Shown piece after piece: positions 54,241 to 61,610 of a stretch of DNA of 64,000 nt. The stretch is from Pontibacter litorisediminis. Its GTDB lineage: Bacteria > Bacteroidota > Bacteroidia > Cytophagales > Hymenobacteraceae. The position numbers and the translations under genes are program-made. Under the pieces are notes generated by a model. It was not told the DNA's origin, made no database searches, and saw only the letters and a list, made by a program, of their open reading frames with translations. The stretch is taken from assembly GCF_029360645.1 (NCBI RefSeq), contig NZ_JARDUA010000002.1:310001-374000 (forward strand). Reading direction: 5' to 3'. Within the stretch, counting starts at the first letter, position 1. Every line of letters starts with the position of its first letter.

Positions 54241-55808
54241 TACTCCTCTGGATGATCGTGATCCTGATGGCCGGCGGACTGCTGGCGTGGCTCTCCAAGA
54301 AGTGGCACCCCGAGCTGCCCCGCTGGATCGCACTGTTTGCCGTGCTGGCTGATTTTATACTTGCCGTATACTTATGGCTGGCTACACCCGCCGCTACGTT
54401 AGGCGCCTCGCCCTGGCTGGTGCAACTGGAGATTCCCTGGATACCGCAGTGGGGCGTGAACTTTATACTTGCCCTCGACGGGCTGAGCCTGCTGATGCTG
54501 CTGCTCACCTTCTTCCTGGGCATCCTGTGCGTGCTTATTTCCTGGCGGGAGATCAAAGTCAAGACTGGCTTTTTTCACTTCAACCTGCTGTGGGTGCTGG
54601 CGGGCATCACGGGTGTTTTCCTTACCATGGATTTGTTCCTGTTCTACTTTTTCTGGGAAGTGATGCTCATCCCGATGTACTTCCTGATCGGGGTCTGGGG
54701 GCATGCCAACCGCAACTATGCCGCTTATAAGTTCTTCATCTTCACACAGGCCAGTGGGCTGCTGATGTTGCTGGCTATACTTGGTTTATACTTTATCCAC
54801 GGCGCCCAGACCGGTATTTATACGTTCAACTACTTCGAGCTGCTCGGCACGAGTATGGCTCCTGAGGCGGCTCGTTTGCTGATGTTCGGTTTCCTGGCGG
54901 CCTTCCTGGTGAAGCTGCCGGTGGTGCCATTTCACTCCTGGCTGCCCGATGCCCACTCCGAAGCACCCACGGCCGGTAGCGTGATCCTGGCAGGGCTGCT
55001 GCTGAAAACCGGCGCCTACGGCCTGCTGCGCTTCGTGCTGCCGCTCTTTCCGACGGCAACGGTAGAGTTTGCCCCGTGGGCGATGCTGCTGGGCGCCGTC
55101 GGTATTATCTACGGCGCCATACTCGCCTACTCCCAAACCGACCTGAAACGGCTGGTGGCCTATACTTCAGTGAGCCACATGGGCTTTGTGATACTTGGGG
55201 TATTTGCCTTCAACGAGTGGGCGCTGCAGGGCGTGGTGATGCAGATGATCGCCCATGGCCTGAGCACCGGCGCGCTGTTCATCATCGCTGGTTTTCTCTA
55301 CGAGCGCCTGCATACCCGCGACATCGGGCAAATGGGTGGCTTCTGGTCCAAAGCACCGAAAATGGGCGTGATCGCGCTGGTCTTTGTCATGGCTTCGTTG
55401 GGCCTGCCGGGGTTGGGCAACTTTATTGCAGAGTTCCTGACGCTGGTAGGCTCCTGGCAGGCGAATAACTGGCTAACGGTGGTAGCCACCATAGGCCTGG
55501 TGCTGGCCACAGCCTATTCGCTGCGCATCATGCAGAAAGTGTTCTACGAACCCGCCCCTACCGATCATCCGCTGCCGGATCTAACAGCAAGAGAAATGCT
55601 GATCGCGGTGCCGATGGTGGTGCTTATCCTTTGGCTGGGCCTTTACCCACAACCCGTGCTGGACACAGCACAGCCAAGTATAACCCAGCAACTGCAGGCC
55701 TATCAGGAGCCGGAGGTGAAGGAGAAAGTGGCGGTGGTGGTTGAAGAAAAGACTGTAAACCGAAGTATAAAACAAGTTAAAAAAGGTAATAACAAAGTCC
55801 CCCTTTGA
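54237..55808 (+). CDS. nuoM: NuoM, NADH-quinone oxidoreductase subunit M, 3' end inside a MITE
   Basis: The 523-residue antiporter-like subunit has FFWEVMLIPMYFLIGVWG, LPVVPFHSWLPDAHSEAPTAGS and DLKRLVAYTSVSHMGFVILG, all typical. The last residues after about 490 (EKVAVVVEEKTVNRSIKQVK...) do not look like the conserved end. The final codons and TGA stop (55806-55808) lie inside the left terminal repeat of the MITE-like element at 55797, so insertion seems to have replaced the original tail. Confidence 0.95.
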   Translation: MILLWMIVILMAGGLLAWLSKKWHPELPRWIALFAVLADFILAVYLWLATPAATLGASPWLVQLEIPWIPQWGVNFILALDGLSLLMLLLTFFLGILCVLISWREIKVKTGFFHFNLLWVLAGITGVFLTMDLFLFYFFWEVMLIPMYFLIGVWGHANRNYAAYKFFIFTQASGLLMLLAILGLYFIHGAQTGIYTFNYFELLGTSMAPEAARLLMFGFLAAFLVKLPVVPFHSWLPDAHSEAPTAGSVILAGLLLKTGAYGLLRFVLPLFPTATVEFAPWAMLLGAVGIIYGAILAYSQTDLKRLVAYTSVSHMGFVILGVFAFNEWALQGVVMQMIAHGLSTGALFIIAGFLYERLHTRDIGQMGGFWSKAPKMGVIALVFVMASLGLPGLGNFIAEFLTLVGSWQANNWLTVVATIGLVLATAYSLRIMQKVFYEPAPTDHPLPDLTAREMLIAVPMVVLILWLGLYPQPVLDTAQPSITQQLQAYQEPEVKEKVAVVVEEKTVNRSIKQVKKGNNKVPL

Positions 55809-55997
55809 AGGGGGCAGGGGATTATATTTTTTGTTTGCTGGCGCGGGTTTGTAAACCGTGTCTAATTATAAAGTCGGATTTGTAATCCGACTGGGCCAGA
55901 GGCCCAAACTATAAATTGGCATGAGCGAGGAAGCTCGCACCATGAGAAGGTTTCTTCTGCACATGTAATCATCCCCCTACCCCCTTCAAAGAGGGAC
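55797..55997. mobile_element. MITE-like element with 26-27 bp terminal inverted repeats
   Basis: The left arm (55797-55822, GTCCCCCTTTGAAGGGGGCA...) and right arm (55971-55997) are inverted copies with two mismatches and one extra G. Inside are REP-like hairpins: AGTCGGATT-TGT-AATCCGACT (55872-55892), GGGCC-AGA-GGCCC (55893-55905) and GCGAG/CTCGC (55925-55938). There is no coding capacity, so it would need a transposase supplied elsewhere. It sits between nuoM and nuoN and supplies the nuoM stop. Confidence 0.75.
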
Positions 55998-56033
55998 AGT
56001 AAAAAAGTATAAATCACCATAAAAGCCATAACC

Positions 56034-57497
56034 ATGAGCCAAACCGACTTCCTGCACCTGATGCCGCTGATTATACTCACCGTGGCGGCCCTTGTGAACA
56101 TGCTGGTGGTAGCAGCGTGGCGGAATCACAAGATCATCTATGTGATTACGGCCGTGTCGTTTGTGGCGGCTTTTCTGTCGTTGTTTGAGCTGCGGGGGAT
56201 CACGGCTTACTATATTGATCCGCTTTTCGTGATCGATGGCTTTGGCGTGTTCTATATCGGGTTGATCCTGGCGACGGCGCTGCTTATCAGCATGCTTTCC
56301 TATGCCTATTTTGAGCAGCGCGAGGAGCAGAAGGAAGAGTATTATATCCTACTGATTCTATCCACCCTGGGGGCCTGCACCCTGGTCATCAGCACGCACT
56401 TTGCCTCGCTCTTCCTGGGCCTGGAGGTGCTGAGCGTGGCGCTGTACTCGCTCATATCCTACTTAAGGGCCCGCGAGCGCTCCGATGAGGCGGGCATCAA
56501 GTACCTGATACTGGCCGCCTTTTCTTCTGCTTTCCTGCTCTTCGGCATGGCGCTGGTATACTTCAGTGTGGGCACTATGACCTTTGCCGGCATCGCCACG
56601 GCTATGGCTGGCTTGCAGGAACTCCCGTTACTGCTGCTTACCGGTTTCGGCATGATGATCATCGGCATTGGGTTTAAGCTGAGCGTGGTGCCTTTTCATA
56701 TGTGGACGCCCGATGTGTATGAAGGAGCGCCGGCTCCGGTTACGGCTTTTATCGCTACGGTATCCAAAGCTGGTGTGCTCGGTATCATGATCCGCTTTTT
56801 TATGGAGGTGGATGGTTTCCGCTACCCCACCCTCATCACCATTTTCACTATAGTCGCTATTTCTTCTATGGTTGCCGGTAACCTGCTGGCCCTGATGCAA
56901 ACGAACGTCAAACGCATCCTGGCTTATTCCTCGATCTCGCACCTGGGCTACCTGCTGGTTGCCTTTTTGGCTGGCAATCGGATGGGTGTCGAGGCGATCA
57001 CCTTCTACCTGGTCGCTTATTTTATCACCACCGTGGGGGCCTTTGGGGTGGTGGCCATGCTGTCGGACCCGGAGCAGGATGCGGAGCTGCTGGAGGATTA
57101 TCGCGGCCTGCTCTGGCGGCGCCCCTGGACGGCCACGGCCTTTACCGCCATGCTACTCTCGCTGGCGGGCATTCCGCTCACAGCCGGTTTTGTGGGCAAG
57201 TTCTATGTGCTGGCCGCCGGCGTGAACACGCAGCTATGGCTGCTCGTGGCGATGCTGATACTCAACAGCGTCATCGGTTTATACTATTACATTAAGATTA
57301 TTGCCGTGATGTTTCAGCAGCCGGAGGCGGAGGAAGAGACACCCAGGCAAAGGTTACGCCCCTCTATTTACGTGGCCAGTGTGGGCACGCTCGCCATACT
57401 TACGCTGCTGTTGCTCCTGGTGGGCGTATACCCGACTGCCCTTGTCGATATTATACACAATGTGTTCTCTTCGGCTCCGGCTATGGTGAACAGGTAA
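56034..57497 (+). CDS. nuoN: NuoN, NADH-quinone oxidoreductase subunit N
   Basis: The 487-residue subunit is the third antiporter-like channel. It has FLGLEVLSVALYSLISYLRA, LSVVPFHMWTPDVYEGAPAPV, VKRILAYSSISHLGYLLVAF and GIPLTAGFVGKFYVL, all typical of NuoN. The last nuo gene, it is separated from nuoM by the MITE-like element. No clear terminator was found after it. Confidence 0.96.
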   Translation: MSQTDFLHLMPLIILTVAALVNMLVVAAWRNHKIIYVITAVSFVAAFLSLFELRGITAYYIDPLFVIDGFGVFYIGLILATALLISMLSYAYFEQREEQKEEYYILLILSTLGACTLVISTHFASLFLGLEVLSVALYSLISYLRARERSDEAGIKYLILAAFSSAFLLFGMALVYFSVGTMTFAGIATAMAGLQELPLLLLTGFGMMIIGIGFKLSVVPFHMWTPDVYEGAPAPVTAFIATVSKAGVLGIMIRFFMEVDGFRYPTLITIFTIVAISSMVAGNLLALMQTNVKRILAYSSISHLGYLLVAFLAGNRMGVEAITFYLVAYFITTVGAFGVVAMLSDPEQDAELLEDYRGLLWRRPWTATAFTAMLLSLAGIPLTAGFVGKFYVLAAGVNTQLWLLVAMLILNSVIGLYYYIKIIAVMFQQPEAEEETPRQRLRPSIYVASVGTLAILTLLLLLVGVYPTALVDIIHNVFSSAPAMVNR

Positions 57498-57783
57498 GTT
57501 TTCCTCTTGAAGGCAGGGTCTTTTCATGCTACCCACACTGGCTCTAAAATATTTGTGACTCTGTTAAGAACTCTGGTGAAAATAGAACTCCCTTCTCCAG
57601 GAGGTTAAGCCGCTGCAATTGGCTACCAGTATCCTTTCAGGATGACACCATAGAGCCCATGGACTCTGCTCTTAGAAGGGAGACTTATACTTTGACCGAT
57701 CAGGAAAGATATTCTTGGCACCTAACTAAGCACAACTTTCCGCTCTTACCCAAAGTAAGTATACTTAGGAGGATGTGGGGAAG

Positions 57784-58434
57784 ATGGGGGCATCTCTGAG
57801 GCTTATCGTTATACTTCTTTTATTGCCTGTTGCAGGCTTTGGGCAAGGCAGGACCTGGGAAGTAGCCGTGGCAGGCGGTGCTGTGCGTAACTTCCGGACG
57901 CCGCTGCACATCCGGCAGAGCGATGCTGCGGATATAGAAATTGACGCTACCTACCGCACAGAGCCTTTTAACCCGCCTGTATACTATGATATTCGGGTAA
58001 GCACCTGGCAAAACGACAAAGGCTGGGAGCTGAAGTTCACGCACCACAAGCTCATCCTCGATAACCTACCGCCAGAGGTGCAGCGCTTTTCCATTACCGA
58101 TGGTTACAACCTGCTTACCCTAAACCGCCTCTGGCTGGTGCATGGCCTCACCCTCTCCGCCGGCGCCGGACTCGTCCTCACACATCCAGAATCCACTATA
58201 CACGGAGTACCTTACCCCGAAAATAGAGGTATCTTTAACAAAGGCTACTATATTTCCGGGCCGATGGCAGAGGCAGCCGTGGCCAAACGCTACTACCTTG
58301 CCGACAGGTGGTTTATACTTGCAGAGGGCAGGGTAACCGCCTCTTATGTGGAAGTACCCGTGGCCAACGGCGAAGCGCGCCTTTCCAACATAGCCCTGCA
58401 CGGGCTGCTGGGAATGGGGTTCAAGATCAGGTGA
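57784..58434 (+). CDS. Secreted outer-membrane-type protein, unknown
   Basis: The 216-residue protein begins with a signal peptide (MGASLRLIVILLLLPVAGFGQ) and continues with alternating amphipathic strands and aromatic-rich turns (WEVAVAGGAVRNF, GWELKFTHHKLILD, LHGLLGMGFKIR at the end), as in small beta-barrel outer membrane proteins. I recognise no exact family. The ATG at 57784, 11 nt after AGGAGG (57767-57772), is chosen over GTG 57775, which is only 2 nt away from it. The 57498-57766 spacer before it shows only short weak hairpins and TATACTT words. Confidence 0.65.
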   Translation: MGASLRLIVILLLLPVAGFGQGRTWEVAVAGGAVRNFRTPLHIRQSDAADIEIDATYRTEPFNPPVYYDIRVSTWQNDKGWELKFTHHKLILDNLPPEVQRFSITDGYNLLTLNRLWLVHGLTLSAGAGLVLTHPESTIHGVPYPENRGIFNKGYYISGPMAEAAVAKRYYLADRWFILAEGRVTASYVEVPVANGEARLSNIALHGLLGMGFKIR

Positions 58435-58530
58435 AGGAATTTCGCATCAAAATTTCACCTCTTCCTTAACGTTTTAAGGCGGCCTTCATCCTTTAAAGTA
58501 TAACGCTGTAGTTTTAGCTATTTAGGAAAG

Positions 58531-58649
58531 CCCACCCCTAACCCCTCCAAGGAGGGGAATTATACTTACTCATGCTATTGCAAACTTAAAAAGCCAGATT
58601 CTACAGCACCGGGTCCAACCACCCCTACCCCTCCTTGTTTAAGGAGGGG
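58531..58649. repeat. Two direct copies of a CCCCTCC/GGAGGGG hairpin repeat
   Basis: The unit CCACCCCTA-(A)CCCCTCC plus its hairpin partner occurs at 58532-58557 and again at 58619-58649 (stem CCCCTCCTT / AAGGAGGGG). It resembles the C/G-rich ends of the MITE-like element at 55797. They may be remnants of similar elements. Confidence 0.55.
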
Positions 58650-58997
58650 AGCTCGGTTCAAGCTCCGTCAGCTGTGGCTATCGAAATGTTCCCAGTCTTT
58701 GGGTTGAGCGCCTATGCGAGTTTTTCCGGTGCCGAGCCGGAGGCGAGGCAGCCCGAGGCACGAGGGCAGGAAAAGCTCCCAGCGCGAAGCCCTTATCGAG
58801 GGCCCCTACCCCCACGACGAGCCCGCTCGGGCTGGAGAGCACCAAAGTATGATGTGCAACTATTGGTAAGTTAGTCTGGAGGATGAACGGCATCTAGTAA
58901 GGACAGCTTGGTTCCAGATGCAGAAAGCAGCGGTTATGAAAGTATAGCCGAAGTACAAATTAACAAGTATAAACTGAAGTATGAAGGCACGACTTAC
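58650..58997. other. Spacer without recognised gene
   Basis: About 350 bases. It holds a short palindrome AGCCCG-CT-CGGGCT (58820-58833) and two AAGTATA words near 58940 and 58964. No reading frame here has family character. Confidence 0.4.
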
Positions 58998-59174
58998 GCG
59001 GATCTGAAGATCCGCAGCAGAGAAGGTTCCGGAAAAGGATGCCTGGAACAGCGGAGTAGCTCAAGTATAAATGTATGGCTCTTCAAGCCAGTCGAGTCAC
59101 AGACTCGACATTATTGGGAGCACAAGTCTGAAGACTTGCGCCAGGAAAGAGGAAAAGACGCAAGCGAACGCTTG
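58998..59174. repeat. REP-like hairpin cluster
   Basis: Hairpins in series: 58998-59015 (GCGGATCT stem), 59076-59090 (TGGCT/AGCCA), 59091-59109 (GTCGAGTC-ACA-GACTCGAC), 59123-59138 (CAAGTC-TGAA-GACTTG) and 59161-59174 (CAAGCG-AA-CGCTTG). The short 2-5 base loops and the first stem resemble the clusters in the nuo operon. The individual stems have diverged. Confidence 0.65.
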
Positions 59175-59268
59175 TGCAGCCTAGCGAAGTATAGCAGATA
59201 ATCTACCAGAAGCCTATGCAATCAACTCAAAAATCCCTAAACTCCTTTCCGGCCTTTCCCCAAAGCCG

Positions 59269-59276
59269 TACCTTTG
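59269..59276 (+). promoter_or_regulatory. Candidate -7 box before the CAT-family gene
   Basis: TACCTTTG matches TAnnTTTG and lies 19 bp before the ATG at 59296. The -33 region has TTTC at about the right distance but no exact TTG. Confidence 0.45.
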
Positions 59277-59295
59277 CGCCTCATAACAAGAATAC

Positions 59296-59946
59296 ATGCG
59301 CACCAACACACGATACCCAAAAACTCCTTTTGAGGTAAAAGGCTGGGAACGGGAAGAGCATTTCCACTTTTTCAAAAGCTTCGCCAACCCCTTCTTCAAT
59401 GTCCATACAGAGATAGAGATTACCAATCTCTATAACCACTGCAAACAAAACAACCTCTCGGTCTTTCTGGCTTACATGCATACTGCCACTGAGGCCGCCC
59501 GGAAGACAGAGAATTTCCTGCTGCGGCTAGAGGGCGAGGAAGTGGTAAGGTATGCGGCAGCAGATATCTCCACCACTGTGCTCACGGAGCGCAAAACGGT
59601 GTCTTTCGTGCACCTGCCCCACCACCCGGACCTCGCTACTTTCTGCACAGAGGCCTCAGCGGTTGTGGCCGAGGCAAAGCAGGGCAGTAGGCTGTTCTAC
59701 GGCTACAACGGGCCGGACCTACTACACGCCACCACTTTGCCTTGGTTCAAGTTTAACGGCATGGAGCACGCGCATATGGATGACCCAAACGATGCCATTC
59801 CGAAGCTGGCATTCGGTCGGCTGGAGGTACAGGAGGCGAAGGTAGTGCTGCCCCTGAGCGTGCGGGTGCATCATGCGCTGGTCGATGGTTATCATATCCA
59901 CCTGTTCTTGCAGCACATGGAGGCAAGTATAAAGGCCTTGGCCTGA
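59296..59946 (+). CDS. Chloramphenicol acetyltransferase family protein
   Basis: The 216-residue protein matches the CAT fold. It begins RTNTRYPKTPFEVKGWEREEHF-like (quoted in part), has FFNVHTEIEITNLYNHCKQNN, and carries the catalytic motif HHALVDGYH at 192-200 with His193 as the expected base. CAT-like proteins in Bacteroidota genomes are often not resistance genes, so whether it acts on chloramphenicol is uncertain. The gene stands alone with a candidate promoter before it and a weak terminator after it. Confidence 0.85.
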   Translation: MRTNTRYPKTPFEVKGWEREEHFHFFKSFANPFFNVHTEIEITNLYNHCKQNNLSVFLAYMHTATEAARKTENFLLRLEGEEVVRYAAADISTTVLTERKTVSFVHLPHHPDLATFCTEASAVVAEAKQGSRLFYGYNGPDLLHATTLPWFKFNGMEHAHMDDPNDAIPKLAFGRLEVQEAKVVLPLSVRVHHALVDGYHIHLFLQHMEASIKALA

Positions 59947-59979
59947 TCAGCAGAAAAGCAAATTATCCTGGGCATTGGC

Positions 59980-60009
59980 GGGGGCTGTAACGCCACTTTA
60001 GCCCCCTTT
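59980..60009 (+). terminator. Probable terminator after the CAT-family gene
   Basis: GGGGGCT (59980-59986) pairs with AGCCCCC (60000-60006), followed by TTT. The U-tract is short, so support is moderate. Confidence 0.5.
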
Positions 60010-60133
60010 CGCTCAGGACACCTGCCTTGCACATATCCATACTGCCACTTCTCCGTATGTATGATTTGCTATATTTCCCGATACTATGTTAGGAGATAAG
60101 GCAACTTATGTATCATCAATTAATCAAAAAACT

Positions 60134-60451
60134 ATGAAACGTTTTAAAGCAACATTGCTGGCAGTCCTGTTCATGATCCCCTTTCTCTATGCCTGCCAGG
60201 AAGGAACCGATGTAGTGGAATCTGGCACGTACCAGGGCACCGTGGATGAAGTGGAGCCAGAAAAAACGGAGATCTACGTAGAGACACAAGACAACAAGCG
60301 CCTGGAGCTGTACTTCAACGAGAACACCTCACTGACCAGGAACGGCGAAACCGTCGCCTTCGACCAACTGGAGAAAGGACAGCGTGTAGAGGTGGAGGTA
60401 GAGAAGGTGGGCCAGCGCCTGGAACCGATCGCCGTAAGAATCATGGAATAG
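60134..60451 (+). CDS. Small lipoprotein, OB-fold-like
   Basis: The 105-residue protein has a lipoprotein signal (MKRFKATLLAVLFMIPFLYAC) with the lipobox Cys at about residue 21. The mature part is short and beta-rich (GTYQGTVDEVEPEKTEIYVE, KGQRVEVEVEKVGQ), like small OB-fold or DUF5666-type proteins. The ATG at 60134 is chosen because the signal begins there; the upstream frame to 60086 adds unrelated residues. It ends 1 bp before the next gene. Confidence 0.75.
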   Translation: MKRFKATLLAVLFMIPFLYACQEGTDVVESGTYQGTVDEVEPEKTEIYVETQDNKRLELYFNENTSLTRNGETVAFDQLEKGQRVEVEVEKVGQRLEPIAVRIME

Positions 60452-60452
60452 C

Positions 60453-60947
60453 ATGGCAGAACCAACTTTCTGGCGAACCGAAGTATGGCACCCGCTCACG
60501 GTGCATTTCCCGATTGCGCTGCTGACGTTTGCCACGCTCGTAAAACTGTTGGCCTTGTTCCTAAAGCCCGCTTCTGCCGCGTTCTGGCAGAAGACGGGCT
60601 CTTTCTTGCTGTATGCCGGCACCCTGGCCGCCTGGGTCAGCCTCTACACCGGCGACATGGCCGATGGCGTAGTATCACGCAAGCTGTGCGACCCCACCGT
60701 GCTCAAAGACCATGAAATCTTTGCCGAATACCTGACTTATACTTTTACGGTAGCCGCGCTGCTAGACGTGACCCAGCGCTACCGCCTGCTAACGTACAAG
60801 CCGCGTTTAATGCAGGTGCTGGTGGTCGTGCTGCTGCTGGTTGGTACCGGCTTGCTGACGTACGCCGGCCATTTGGGTGCCCGCGTGGTGTACCAGCAGG
60901 CAGGCGGCGTGAATGTGCCCTCTTCGGATTGCGCAGAGTTCAATTAA
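60453..60947 (+). CDS. DUF2231 family membrane protein
   Basis: The 164-residue protein has four membrane helices. The first carries HPLTVHFPIALLTFATLVK, the hallmark of the DUF2231 family, which may sense or bind heme or metals in some members; the exact function is unknown. His residues near the membrane surface (HPLTVHF, KDHEIF) could be ligands. It directly follows the lipoprotein gene, so they may be cotranscribed. Confidence 0.82.
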   Translation: MAEPTFWRTEVWHPLTVHFPIALLTFATLVKLLALFLKPASAAFWQKTGSFLLYAGTLAAWVSLYTGDMADGVVSRKLCDPTVLKDHEIFAEYLTYTFTVAALLDVTQRYRLLTYKPRLMQVLVVVLLLVGTGLLTYAGHLGARVVYQQAGGVNVPSSDCAEFN

Positions 60948-61046
60948 CCTGCTGTTTATCGGCCGCTGCCTGGCTTCTGCCGTGAAGGTTTGGGAATGAT
61001 GTAAAAGATTCGGATAATTGTGTAAGCATGCTTGCCGCACAGGTTG

Positions 61047-61054
61047 TACCTTTG
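61047..61054 (+). promoter_or_regulatory. Candidate -7 box before the HYC_CC_PP gene
   Basis: TACCTTTG matches TAnnTTTG, 22 bp before the ATG at 61076. No TTG at the right -33 distance, so it is partial. Confidence 0.4.
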
Positions 61055-61075
61055 TGGTAAGTATAATTCCAACAG

Positions 61076-61513
61076 ATGAACCTATACCGCCAGATCATAT
61101 TGCTAACCCTAACGCTGCTGGTGCTCGTCTCCTCGACGGGTATGGCCGTGGGCATGCATATTTGTGGCGGTGAGCTGCGCGATGTTACCTTCTTCGGTGC
61201 CGAGGCCGATTGCCCGATGGATATGGAAAAGCCTGTGGAGAAAGCCCCGGCCTGCCATACCCCTCCCACGGATACTGATGACAAAGCCTGCTGTGCAGAC
61301 CACCAGGTAAAGGTGGAGCGGCTGGATGTGGCGGCTAAGGACAAGCCTTTGTCGCTAAGCAAGCTCCAGGACATCAAACTTATTGCTACTGTAAAGGCGG
61401 TTATACTGCAATGGTTCGCCCCTGAGGCTGACCTGAAGCCAACCTACGCGCTTTACGAATCTCCCCCGCTGGCCCGCGACATACCGGTGCTGGTACAGTC
61501 TTTCCTGCTATAA
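61076..61513 (+). CDS. HYC_CC_PP family protein
   Basis: The 145-residue protein has an N-terminal signal or membrane segment (about 5-25) followed by MHICGGELRD, a Cys pair (ADCPMDM and CCADH) and a C-terminal region ending PPLARDIPVLVQSFLL. These fit the HYC_CC_PP family, found in Bacteroidota directly upstream of CusA/CzcA-type efflux genes, as here (98-bp gap). The conserved His and Cys suggest metal binding in the periplasm. The exact role is unknown. Confidence 0.8.
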   Translation: MNLYRQIILLTLTLLVLVSSTGMAVGMHICGGELRDVTFFGAEADCPMDMEKPVEKAPACHTPPTDTDDKACCADHQVKVERLDVAAKDKPLSLSKLQDIKLIATVKAVILQWFAPEADLKPTYALYESPPLARDIPVLVQSFLL

Positions 61514-61610
61514 ATCCCGCTTTTTTCGATGATACCCGCCTTTGTGGGCTGGTATAGCTTTGTGCTGCCTTTTCGGCAGACCTACTTCCTTGCATTCAAT
61601 CGAATAAAGC

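Noticed and set aside
57498..57783. Small gene or RNA between nuoN and the outer-membrane-type protein
   Set aside because: Only short weak hairpins and TATACTT words are visible; no frame or known RNA pattern has support.
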